From Fasciolopsis buskii (lineage: Eukaryota; Platyhelminthes; Trematoda; Plagiorchiida; Fasciolidae), in assembly GCA_008360955.1 (NCBI GenBank), contig LUCM01004803.1:186001-250000 (forward strand): a stretch of 64,000 nt of DNA, given 5' to 3'. Numbering within the stretch: the first letter of the stretch is position 1; the number at the start of each line of letters is the position of its first letter. A model generated the notes under the pieces. It was not told where the DNA came from. It did no database searches and saw only the letters and a list, made by a program, of their open reading frames with translations. Made by a program: the position numbers and the translations under genes. Below, piece by piece: positions 10,939 to 20,062 of the stretch.

Positions 10939-11192
10939 AAATGGTGTTATGGGGAGGAGAATTCTCCCTCTCTCTGCCTCTCGGCAACAGCACCATAGGC
11001 TTGTCTTTATCTGAACAAACTGGCCTTCTGTTCTCATGTGATCAGAAAAATCTTTGTTTGATGTTATTCTGCAAACAAATATTTTATTTGAGCCAGCCAA
11101 CAAGTAGATGTGTTGCTCACCCAAAAATATTACGTTTGCTTATAAATACACAGCAATTTAAATTTTACAGAACTTTTCGACAGTCAGTTTAG
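10848..11192 (+). CDS. Long candidate exon, 114 open codons
   Basis: A good acceptor (cacatgttcttgcag) precedes 10848. From phase 0 the frame stays open for 114 codons to a TAG at 11190-11192, among the longest in the window. The N-terminal part is basic (GSQKQRDKWERTLRFDPKIQ). The middle has alternating hydrophobic residues that suggest beta strands (SLSLPLGNSTIGLSLS), then a cysteine-containing hydrophobic stretch. No motif is recognised. The opposite strand is also open here (10792-11124, 110 codons), so unusual base composition may be keeping several frames free of stops. Confidence 0.35.
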   Translation, partial: GSQKQRDKWERTLRFDPKIQTRTTRKFRYMKMVLWGGEFSLSLPLGNSTIGLSLSEQTGLLFSCDQKNLCLMLFCKQIFYLSQPTSRCVAHPKILRLLINTQQFKFYRTFRQSV

Positions 11193-11923
11193 GATTTCTG
11201 TGTAAACAAAATAGTCAGTTGAGCGGAATTCATGAATGTGACATCCATTGGGGGCAGCGTAACACTTAACGGTTACCGACTTATGGCGAACGGTGCATCG
11301 TTGCAGTTAACAATATCTTCACCCGCAAGGGATGTTTTCGACTGACAGAATGCTGAAGATAGTAAAACATGGAAACAGTCAGTTCCGTGTTTGCTTCCTG
11401 TGCTCCATTATCTGGGCTTTGACGACACATTGAAGGAATTATGATCAGTTCATTTGGTCTCTTTTGATTAACAGACCGACATATACTGATTCACGGAAAG
11501 CAATACAACGAATATTTTTCACACCTTGACTGTTATCAGTAGAGGTTTGTATCCCATAGGTCTGCGAACCTTAAAATTTTAAACGCCCTAGTCTACCGTT
11601 ACCATTGTGTGGTCAGAAAGTGTTCCGTTGTTAATTTACACAGTCACGTAGACTATAATGAGGGCAATTACCAATTTAGTAAATTTTTTCTTCAACAGAT
11701 TATCCAGGCAATTGATTCGTGACTCCAAAAAACGCCAATGACTGGTAAACTACTGGGGTTTTCACCGGAATCCAGGGAGTATAAACGTCCTTTGTTTCTT
11801 AAACTCACATTCAAAAATAAGTTGTAAAAGAATTCGCTAAGCGGCCAAGGCTCTTGGGGCATTGTGTGGCAACCATGAGAGCCCAAATTAGTTCCACAGT
11901 GCACAGAAATGATTCCGTTCTAA
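11193..11923. other. Mostly non-coding; one weak minus-strand exon candidate
   Basis: A minus-strand frame at 11692-11904 includes MPQEPWPLSEFFYNLFLN just before a strong gtgagt donor (at 11808). Its acceptor is unclear, so it is not listed as an exon. The rest shows nothing. Confidence 0.25.
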
Positions 11924-12107
11924 CTAAATTGTGAATGCATCAGCGTTAGTCCTGTTGTCCAGTACTTGGGTAGAACACAGACATCGAGATTGTTTGTTCT
12001 TAGATCGTTCGAAATAACAATGTGAAAATAGTCCTCGCATACTTACACTTCTAAACGGAATTGTAACTGCAGTTGTATGACTTCGAACAAAATAGATCAA
12101 GCCAATT
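11924..12107 (-). CDS. Candidate two-exon 3' end with a 48-nt intron that is itself open
   Basis: On the minus strand an acceptor (gctggtgtggtag) opens at 12107 and 61 bases run to a consensus donor AGAAGT|gtaagtatg at 12047/12046. The exon peptide is IGLIYFVRSHTTAVTIPFRS. After 48 bases an acceptor (tttcgaacgatctaag) leads, in the same phase, to NKQSRCLCSTQVLDNRTNAD and a stop at 11924-11926. The intron length is a multiple of three and has no stop, so retention would insert 16 residues without changing frame. Very short introns are common in flatworm genes. No family is recognised. Confidence 0.33.
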
Positions 12108-12383
12108 CTACCACACCAGCAAACAATGATATGTTTGCAGTGCCGTTTGTGAGAAAACACGAGAAAACCGGACCAATGTTGACACAAGCTGTTGACATTG
12201 AGCTCAACCATTAGGGTAAACAATTCTCGTGAAACTTTTCAAGCTTCTGCTAGGTAGAACGGTTTCATCGGGAACTGTTTGTGCTTTGATAGGCCAATTT
12301 AGGACTATTAACACATTTGAAAAAAGACAGTAACCATGACATTTTCTCGTGCATTTTAATTTGAGAAAATGACGGATTGTGTT

Positions 12384-12548
12384 CTAAGTAATCACATAAG
12401 CATTCGACAGAAGTTTATGGGCTACGCCGCGAGTTATTTTCGGTTGGCACCGTGCAAGTCTTTGAATTTCGGAGAAATAAGCACCAACGTAAAAGATTTT
12501 AGACGGTCTCGATTCGATCGGAAAAAGGCCCACCCGCTGCAGTAACCA
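12384..12548 (-). CDS. Candidate terminal exon, unknown protein
   Basis: An excellent acceptor (gattttttataccaactgtccag on the minus strand) opens at 12548. From phase 0, 54 codons (WLLQRVGLFPIESRPSKIFY... HKLLSNAYVIT) run to a TAG at 12384-12386. A second frame entered with two carried bases is also open (GYCSGWAFFRSNRDRLKSF) and would fit the phase-2 exit of the exon at 13541-13809, so the exon may belong to the same gene in that frame. Product unknown. Confidence 0.38.
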   Translation of the reverse strand, partial: WLLQRVGLFPIESRPSKIFYVGAYFSEIQRLARCQPKITRGVAHKLLSNAYVIT

Positions 12549-12836
12549 CTGGACAGTTGGTATAAAAAATCTATTTACCAACAATATGACTGTGACAATG
12601 CATCAGGTTTTTAGCACACTTCACTGTTAATCAAGTTTGTTTTTGTAAATGACCTTCTAAATAATACTGTCCAAAAATAAAATCTGCATTTGGAAATACG
12701 TCAAGGAAATTAAAGCTACGAAACTACACCGCAAAACCGCTGCAGTCACCAATGAAATTCCCAATTTTCAAATCGTACTTCCAAAACCAAAATTATTTAT
12801 AGACTTCCCATGATTACGACGCCCAAACAGTAATTC

Positions 12837-13094
12837 TTAATTAATGAAACAGTTTTTTTCTCCGGCAGGACAATATTCTTCTACAATTCTTGATGTTCTC
12901 CACGCCGATGAAATAACAATGTACACCACTTTTGAGGGCAGCGCTCCAGCCAACAGTAGGCTCCCAAGTTTGAAAGATGACCGGTGATGAGGGGAATACA
13001 ATTCGGGATGTTCGCGTCTAAAAGTCCGATAGTCTCCATCCACCACATTGCACTCTACTGGTAAGTTTTTGATTAACCGTTTCTGTATTTTCAC
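12837..13094 (-). CDS. Candidate exon or ORF, 85 codons, unknown
   Basis: An open minus-strand frame ends with TAA at 12837-12839. An acceptor-like gaaaatacag near 13088 would enter in phase 0. The peptide combines a charged part (VDGDYRTFRREHPELYSPHH) with a hydrophobic beta-like part (LGSLLLAGALPSKVVYIVIS). The acceptor is poor in pyrimidines, so support comes mainly from open length and the run of same-strand exons on both sides. Confidence 0.28.
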   Translation of the reverse strand: MKIQKRLIKNLPVECNVVDGDYRTFRREHPELYSPHHRSSFKLGSLLLAGALPSKVVYIVISSAWRTSRIVEEYCPAGEKNCFIN

Positions 13095-13219
13095 TCGATT
13101 TACTCATTTTCTAAACCCGCATCATTCTGTGAGTGGTTCTTTGTCATTAATCGTCTTCAAACTATGAGACAGTGATCACGAGGCAATTCGTCTACACCTT
13201 AATTGTCAGCACGACATTT

Positions 13220-13276
13220 TCAATCAGATACAACTGTATCTTTCAAGTTTGCAAACGCCGGCACTATTCCGTTGAG
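13220..13276 (-). CDS. Short candidate terminal exon
   Basis: A very strong acceptor (ctaaattattttgtgtttacag) opens at 13276. In phase 0 it reads LNGIVPAFANLKDTVVSD and stops at TGA. Entered with two carried bases, as the neighbouring exon at 13541 would require, it meets a stop after four codons. That would end gene product 13541-13809 here. Only 57 bases, unknown. Confidence 0.25.
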   Translation of the reverse strand, partial: LNGIVPAFANLKDTVVSD

Positions 13277-13540
13277 CTGTAAACACAAAATAATTTAGCA
13301 AAAATAACTGATTGTGAGCAGACAATCATAATTGGGGAAATAGGTCGAAAATTCATTCAATCCATTCATAATAAGAACCAACCCATTCGCCATATAAAAC
13401 ACTCTCATCCAAAATGACCAAAACTCTCTGATAAAGCCTTAATGCTTTGTTGTTCGTACAATAAAGTGACTCGTTATGAACAGTAGCTCGTTAACAAGTG
13501 ATTGAGCCAATTTGGAATCCAACGATTTAATTTTCCAAAC

Positions 13541-13809
13541 CTGGTAGCCGCAAAAGCTGTCCTATTCGTGAACAGGGGAACAAAAGCATCATCTTCACAA
13601 ACCACGTCAGCCATTGCATCCAAAAACTTTAGGAAAGACCCCATAGGGAGTAGGCAGACTTCATTATTTGCCTTGCCTTTAAAGAATACCCGTTCGTACG
13701 ATGAATCTTGGGAGAAAGAATGAAGTCCCATCGCGTTGCACTGTTCTCGTGATGATGGAAATTCTTCAGATTCAGTGGTGTGCTTTGAATTATGAGAATC
13801 CCGACCATG
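13541..13809 (-). CDS. Candidate internal exon, 89 codons
   Basis: This has one of the best acceptors in the window (gattcttatttatttttgcttaag) at 13809, and the donor is ACCAG|gtttgg at 13541. The 269 bases are open from phase 0. The first half is polar (HGRDSHNSKHTTESEEFPSS). The second half is a mixed hydrophobic domain fragment (LLPMGSFLKFLDAMADVV, then CEDDAFVPLFTNRTAFAAT). The upstream frame at 13883-14107 can donate in phase 0 through CGC|gtttgg, giving an intron of about 100 bases. Family unknown. Length of open frame and acceptor quality make this one of the better exon calls. Confidence 0.42.
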
Positions 13810-13882
13810 CTTAAGCAAAAATAAATAAGAATCAAGTAATAAAATAAACGATTTTCATTAATAGTTCCCAATTTACGTCTTT

Positions 13883-14107
13883 TCACTGCCGACTCCAAAC
13901 GCGGTATTCAACAACAGTTTGCCTCGTTGAGCGAAAATTTTCGTAGAATGTCCGAGCCAGCTTAGATGGAGTGGTATTTGCTGAATGATCCATTTGGATG
14001 TCGGAGTTGCAGGCGTATGTGAAATACCTGGCCCCAACCTTCCATGCAATCCGGCTACTTAGGTGGTCTCGACAATCGATCATTAAAACAGTCAAAGCAA
14101 TTTTCAC
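13883..14107 (-). CDS. Candidate upstream exon, unknown
   Basis: The minus-strand frame is open for 74 codons. It contains WKVGARYFTYACNSDIQMDH followed by a basic helix-like part (KLARTFYENFRSTRQTVVEYR). A phase-0 donor CGC|gtttgg precedes the frame's stop and leads to the strong acceptor at 13809. The 5' border is unclear: a pyrimidine-rich stretch ending tgtcgag near 14060 is the likeliest acceptor. No motif is recognised. Confidence 0.3.
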   Translation of the reverse strand: MKIALTVLMIDCRDHLSSRIAWKVGARYFTYACNSDIQMDHSANTTPSKLARTFYENFRSTRQTVVEYRVWSRQ

Positions 14108-15322
14108 TTATGTGCTGCGCGACGACAATCCGTAATTAGTTACGGTGGAATATCTAGGGTTAGGAATATTTGAACCGTAGTGATTTACTGAATCCGCCTG
14201 GCCAACATGAGCTAAACTGTGTGCATCCGTTTATTGCTAATTGTTGTGTTTGATTTGTTAGCTGGCCCTGAACAATTGTGTCTGTAGGAAATTTCGCCCC
14301 GAAAGTTTCATTTGTATATGGGAAAGGCTTTTGTAACTGGAGTGTATTGCACTAAATCTGGTTTCAAATTTTGTTTTGTATGGTCCAATGAATACTGGGT
14401 TGCTTAGAGTTCTCACTTTTTACGCATACGAAATAAAGTTAGTTCTGTCTGGGTAATAACGTTGGAAAGATTTTCGTTGACGTCATTAATCTAGGTGGAC
14501 AGTTAGTTTTGGTAAGATTTTGAATGCACACATCACAGATAATCAAAAGTAAAAATGTTCAGCAATAAACTTCTTCCACGCATTTTCTTCTTATTACACA
14601 CGAGCGCGCCCAAAATTTGGGACTCACTCACATGTTATCACCGGAGCCCACAGAAAACGTTAGGTAGCGTTATCATGAGCAAAGAATTCATTTTACTGTC
14701 TATTCAACGTTTTGTTTTTCTGGATCCGAAAATTAAATAAATTGTACTTGACTGGGCGGACGAGTAAACTATTGGACGGCTCAGTACAAAGGAAACTATC
14801 GTTTGTTTAAATTGCGGCATCTCAAATTACGAATTTCCCTTGTTTTAACTTGCCCTTGTGCTATCTTGAAGTCATTGGCATGATGTCTTTTAGGCTCGAT
14901 CTTGACTATCCCTTTTTAATACCAGTAAAGCTAATGCCTTAGGTCACATGGATGGAATGATTAACAGGGAGGTTTCAGAAGTTTTAGCCGATATCGCGTT
15001 TATCCTAAGTGCTTATGCCCGTCCCGAAGTACTGCTAATCTTCTTGGTGAAAGTGACTAAGTCACCCAACGCTTATTACTGTTGTCATTAAGAAAATACT
15101 GCACATTTCCAGTCAGGTAGACGGTCATTTCCAGCCAAGTTTACCTGATACTTTCAAATAAGCTCCCGGCAGTTGACAAATGCGCTGAACGGTATGTTGT
15201 TCTATATTGTATAATTTTATCTGTCACATCATTGGGCACAAAAGAAATATAATTGACTTTGGTTTGTGGTTAAACATATATTTCGGAGAGAGAAGGATTG
15301 CGTTCAGGGTTGTTGCTTACAC
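14108..15322. other. No well supported gene
   Basis: AT-rich sequence. A 61-codon ATG frame at 14555-14740 (MFSNKLLPRIFFLLHTSAPK, presequence-like) is open, but nothing else supports it. A perfect CRE palindrome lies at 14478-14485. Confidence 0.25.
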
Positions 15323-15391
15323 CTGCTAGGCTCATCTGGTACATCGTGGTCATTGCTCTCCAGTACGTGCACGGTAATTGTACACCGCCCC
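15323..15391 (-). CDS. Short candidate exon with cadherin-like motif
   Basis: A good acceptor (caaacaaggttttgcag) opens at 15391, and the donor is CTAGCAG|gtgtaagc. One of the two open frames reads TITVHVLESNDHDVPDEP. That resembles the calcium-binding end of a cadherin repeat (beta strand, then D-x-NDH-x-P with S for x and E in place of the first D). The other frame (LPCTYWRAMTTMYQ) has no resemblance. Only 23 residues are visible and no neighbouring cadherin exon was found, so the family is a suggestion only. Confidence 0.22.
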
Positions 15392-17593
15392 CTGCAAAAC
15401 CTTGTTTGAAAATTGTATTTGTTTTAATGTTAGTAACCCATTTAGTAGGAATAATATTGCCGTCTTTTGTTCTTTTTGAGTTAGGCATTGATTAATCATA
15501 GTCACACACGCATTTACGTCACATTTCACTATTTACCCAGTTATATCTACGCACGTATACTAATCGCTATTGTTTTTTATATCAGTTTTACAACACACTA
15601 TTTAAACCGAATTAGCAGATTAGGTAGTACCTCACAGTGTTTTCCTTAACTTCATATCAACAAATTTATGGGAACGGTCGATTAAGGAACATGTTAGTTT
15701 ACATACGACTTAAGCAGTTATTGCTGTCCAAATAATATTCTATGCTCAGGTTTGCTATGGTTTCATAGTTTTCAACTGATTCAGGCTGTTGCACCAAGTC
15801 AGTAGGCCACTAGCTATTGATCCATCTGCGTTAGCACAATACACTTACGTTATATTCATACCTTATTCGAGGTATTCCAACCGGGACACTGACTCAAGCC
15901 ATATAATTTTGAATCAAACGTCGTAAGCACTGGTGCATACAGCTTGACCCCATCTAGGAGGTTCCTTAATGATTTTCCCAACTCTTTTTACACGGAGACA
16001 AAAGGGAAGTCCTAAAGCTGCGGTATCTTGTTTTGCCTACGAATGCCCCTATCGGTGTGATGACATTCACAACCAAGCTGACCCTTATTTTTTAATGTAT
16101 TATGGGAAACCCAACGGGTTATAGTTCAATATTGAGTTGTGGCGAGATCGGTAACAAAAGGCTTGAGTGATTCTGGAATTTGGTCCGTCACTTGGTGGAA
16201 GAATGTTGGCAACGCTACTCAGTTTACTGACACTATGTATTCTAGGACAATCCATCTTTTCAAATAATTCCAGGTGTTTTTGGATGAAATTAATTCCCTT
16301 CGGTCACTGAAGCGATATAGTTTTCCTTAGTCTTCTGTGGCCTGTAACGGGTCTTACGTGATAGGAAGATGTTGGAATGTTAGTGGTTTGATGAGAATTG
16401 TCGGCCGTTTAAAGCCTTCGATAACGAAAGGCCGATTTAGTGGTCAAACAACCTGATTCTTCAGGCGATACGAGCAAAACCGTTGAATTTTCACTAAAGA
16501 TTTCATCGCAAAGCTTTAGGAAGACGCACCTGAACAAGAAAAACGATAATAAGTACAATAGGCTGAAAGTCATAATCACATTTGTGTATGCTTGTGAAGT
16601 TGACTAAAGACTTACATGAGCTGCTTGTTTTGGTGAACGACAACATGCCGTGGTGAAGTTCAAAGAAGAGATTGCAAATAAAATGTGGCAAAGGTACAAA
16701 TCAAAGTCTTCATTTCACGAAGGGAGCATCCGAAACATGACGATGAGGAAGATTGTTCGTTATTTTGCTTTTACTATGGAATTAACTTTCGTTAAACTAA
16801 CGTATTTTTGTTCCCACGAGGAAACAGTTATTAGGTCTGTATTTGGTTGTATTATTCTCTGGTTAATACCGTTATCTGAATGCTGATTGTGCATGTCATA
16901 CTGAAGGCTGTCCCGAAAAACATCGGACATATCTGCCCAACTGGTTTGATTTTGATATTCTATTCCTGTTGTTTTCAATGCTAACATGTCCGCAATCAGT
17001 GTCAGATTAGTTTTGCTTCACCGAAACTGCATAGGTGAATCGATCACGACAAAAACTCACAAAAAATCCAAACGTTACGCCATTTATTCCTAGGAAAAGC
17101 AAGTGATGGACACTTTCGTATTTCCGTTTGCTATGTTCTCAATATCAGAAGGAATAATTGCTAGAAAACGTCCTGTCATTGTGGTGAGGAAGAGTTCACG
17201 GTAGAATGCAGGCGGGTAATCTGACAGCTTACATGTACACCGGTCCACGGTGGATTTGGGACATGAGAGGAAAGGATTTTGATAAGTCATCTATAGCTCA
17301 TTCTCTATTATTTTCGAGCTTTCCAGTTTCACTTCGACATTCCAGACAAGAATGACGGATTGCTGCGCATGACAGAACGGAGGGAAATCTCATAAAATAA
17401 CGCTTGCGAAATGTGCCTGCAATCACTTCTGGTCAGAAGGTACCTAAGATCACAAGAAAACCGCTTGATCACCTAGCAGAAAGTTTTGTGAACGCGGAGT
17501 TTTGTATATTTAAACACATAGACGTTGAAGGAAAGGATGAAAATAAATAATATTGAGGATTATCTTCAAATATTCGTGTTGGCACGTGAACAG
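15392..17593. other. No supported gene
   Basis: About 2.2 kb of AT-rich DNA. Open frames of 60-78 codons at 16503-16886 occur on both strands without paired splice sites. A minus-strand frame at 17090-17290 has an internal gtaagc and acagG pair, but the joined frame stops at once. Confidence 0.3.
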
Positions 17594-17720
17594 TCAGGAG
17601 TGCCGCTACATCACATTTATCACAAACAACCATAAAATCGTAACTCCTTGTTCAGAATTTCTTGAGCACACCAGTGATGGGTCTATCCACGGTGAAGTTC
17701 GTATTAATGGGATTGCATCT
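17594..17720 (+). CDS. Candidate exon (+ strand model), unknown
   Basis: Acceptor ggcacgtgaacag and donor GCATCT|gttaagta bound one base plus 42 open codons. The peptide CRYITFITNNHKIVTPCSEF continues to EVRINGIAS and looks like a small beta-rich extracellular fragment with two cysteines. It exits in phase 0, which fits the exon at 17965-18084. Competes with a minus-strand model at 18064-18254. Confidence 0.28.
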
Positions 17721-17964
17721 GTTAAGTACATAGGACTGCATGTATTTTTCTTTATTGAATGGTTTTCCCAATTTATCAAGTTTTAGTTCAAATTACACCA
17801 TGTCATTTCGGCTACCTTAACTCAAACAGTTTTAGATATAAATTAATTATGTTCTCTCCCAATTCAGAACTATTCTATCATCTTCTGTACTTTAGTGCGA
17901 AATTTGGTCCAGGTAAATCGTAACATCGTTTTAATTAATCGTTCTTATTTCACTTCGGTTGCAG

Positions 17965-18084
17965 ATTTGCTGGAAAGTATGCATGCTGTCCAAAGAGAGC
18001 AATAATGACGAATTTTCATCCAATGCCATCAAGGATCCATGTGTGCTGTTTACCATGACTTACCTGAATCTAACATTGATTTAG
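17965..18084 (+). CDS. Candidate terminal exon (+ strand model)
   Basis: A strong acceptor (atttcacttcggttgcag) enters in phase 0, giving 39 codons (ICWKVCMLSKESNNDEFSSN...) to TAG. The phase fits the exon ending at 17720. Its last 20 bases overlap the minus-strand exon 18064-18169, which has even better borders, so only one model can be right. Confidence 0.25.
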   Translation: MCWKVCMLSKESNNDEFSSNAIKDPCVLFTMTYLNLTLI

Positions 18085-18254
18085 CAGCTCGTAGGTTTTT
18101 GTTTGTTCCAGGCCGGGATTTATTTTCACCAAATATTTCTGCAACTTTTCTAGTTCCCTCATTCGCGACCTGCAATGTGATTGCATGTGAATCGTGAGCA
18201 AACTCACCCCGACCAACGTCTCACCAGTTTTATAAATTTCGTATCTTTTTGTTG
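18064..18254 (-). CDS. Candidate exon pair with a 38-nt intron (minus-strand model)
   Basis: Exon 18254-18208 ends GTCGGG|gtgagttt. A 38-nt intron ends in catgcaatcacattgcag, and exon 18169-18064 ends at a perfect CAG|gtaagt. Phase agrees at the junction (TGETLVG|VANEGTRKVAE). The second exon continues FGENKSRPGTNKNLRAAKSM, a hydrophilic helix-like sequence. The 5' border of the first exon (ttggcattag) is weak. A third exon at about 17995 (acceptor tctctttggacag) could carry the stop. Introns of 30-40 nt are a known flatworm feature. No family is recognised. Confidence 0.36.
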
Positions 18255-19303
18255 CTAATGCCAACTTATTTATTTACCAAACTACTAATAAAACTAGAGT
18301 ACAAAAACTATAGAAAAATGTATGATGGATTTCGTTCGATTGAAAGGTAGACCCTACCAGGTGTCCCGTTTTATCTAACTGGCTTTGGGAAATTTCCAAA
18401 GTAGAAAAAGAGCTGGAAAATTAAATTGAATTTCAAATTTTTTGACGAAAATGTGCACCAATTAGCGCTTGAGTTAAATCAACTGGAAATAAATAGGAAC
18501 GTGTGAAAGTATTCTTTCGAAATCTCTTTCAGTCGTTCAGCTGCTCCTGCGAGATTTTCCAGTTTTTATCTGCAGGCTTATAGATCAGAATAAGGTGGTT
18601 TAACTGGGTATAAGATCACGTGAATAACCACGCTAAATAACCCTTCTTGCTTGCCATATAACAATAAAAATTTCTGATCAAGTTTGGCTTAGATTGAAAG
18701 TGAATCACTGAATCTTGGCGTACAATATTCTATTCATCCGTAGATGATTTTCTACAGTCTGCCATCTGAACACGTAGTCTTTCCGTTTTTTATATCAGGC
18801 TTTCAAATTTTTTCTACAATAACTAGGATCTCAGAGTTGGATTGGAGCGAAAAAGTTGCATTCATATTCGACACGAAGATGAGCTGAGTGCTTTCCATTA
18901 AGCGTGCCCTGGTAGATTTACATAGTTTGAGAGCAACCTTTACGTGACAAATGACTAAACATTTAACAACAGTTGAATTATGTCGGCCTAAAATTTATTG
19001 CAAATATGAATGTACGCACCTCGAGCTCATGCAAAGCTTGTAAAAGCCTCATAATTAGACGATGATGCAAAAAGTGCTTTTCTTTTGCACAGTTGCATTA
19101 AATCCGTCAAGGTGAACGCGGATTGCATCTCGCTGACGACATTTCGTTTGAGAAACATTGTTAATCTTGGTGCGTACAAACACACATTAGGAAAAGCCGT
19201 TCAAATACAAAATAAACAGAAGGGGTTTCCTGCGAAAATGTGATAAACTAACTTGTATTGAATGACAGTCAACCGATGAAATGTAGCAGTCAGGATTGGT
19301 TAC
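18255..19303. other. No firm gene; weak minus-strand exon signals
   Basis: The minus strand shows two good acceptors (atcacattttcgcag near 19228; gtcgtcag near 19131) followed by 20-35 open codons, for example MQSAFTLTDLMQLCKRK. Donors are missing, so they stay unlisted. Confidence 0.25.
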
Positions 19304-19321
19304 CTTTATCGAATCCAAATA
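19304..19321 (-). CDS. Candidate 18-nt symmetric micro-exon
   Basis: On the minus strand a near-ideal acceptor (tatttcgttttttgtcttacag) and a good donor (AAAG|gtaacc) enclose exactly 18 bases, which in one frame read YLDSIK. Micro-exons of 6-36 nt in multiples of three are characteristic of schistosome micro-exon genes. One alone does not establish such a gene, and flanking exons were not resolved. Confidence 0.25.
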
Positions 19322-19892
19322 CTGTAAGACAAAAAACGAAATAATGGAATGGAACTAGACCTCTTAGTTTGACTAGGTTTTATGTAGAATGTTTGTTGGA
19401 AACCAGCATCCAAATTGTAACAAGGAGAGCGTATTTCCTTGTTGCGGTAGACCTCAGGAAGTCTTGAAATCCCTGACGAAACGCTACACAATCCTTGGTA
19501 AAATTTGACTTCCGTAAATATCAAAGGCTTCTAATTGGAGGTATGTAAAGCACAGTGCTTCGTAGTCTCACAGAGACAGAATTATTTTGGGTGGTTCCTT
19601 ATTCCCTAAACCCAAAAGTCCTATGTTGAATGCCAAATGATAGTGAATCTTTTTTGTAACAGCATTAGGCAAAATAAAGCCCGATTCGCCTGAGTTAGTA
19701 TTTTATGTATGGAGCACTGCAACTTACGGATTGACAGTGTTTCTCACAATATACGACCTTACCAATAAAGAAACGCCGTCCTCTCATCGTCTGAGTTGTC
19801 AATGATAGTGTTTTGGAAGCAGCGCTAAGTTACTAGAAAATCAAATGCTGCGAGCTAGTACAAATATTTTGAACTTTAAAAATAAATCATAC

Positions 19893-20062
19893 CATAGTTG
19901 CTTTCTTCACGAAAGTTGGTGAATTATAATCTATTTTGGGTGGAAGATATGAATCACATTTTGGTCTACCGAAATTAGCAACGATGGCAGTTGGTGTCCA
20001 GGTGGAAGGACTAGGAGAACCGCCTTGTGAAGCGTTTTGATGAAAGAACACTAATAGGCCGA
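19893..20062 (-). CDS. Candidate internal exon, Pro/Ser-rich
   Basis: The acceptor is aaaatcacattttcag at 20062 and the donor ACTATG|gtatga at 19893. Two bases complete a codon, then 56 open codons follow. After a hydrophobic start (GLLVFFHQNASQ) the peptide is low-complexity SPSPSTWTPTAIVANFGRPK and ends SPTFVKKATM. The Pro/Ser/Thr-rich part suggests a disordered linker. No family is recognised. Confidence 0.38.

Noticed and set aside
17090..17290. Minus-strand initiation exon MSQIHRGPVY before gtaagc
   Set aside because: Joining to the nearby acceptor gives a stop after nine codons. The unspliced frame has no start.
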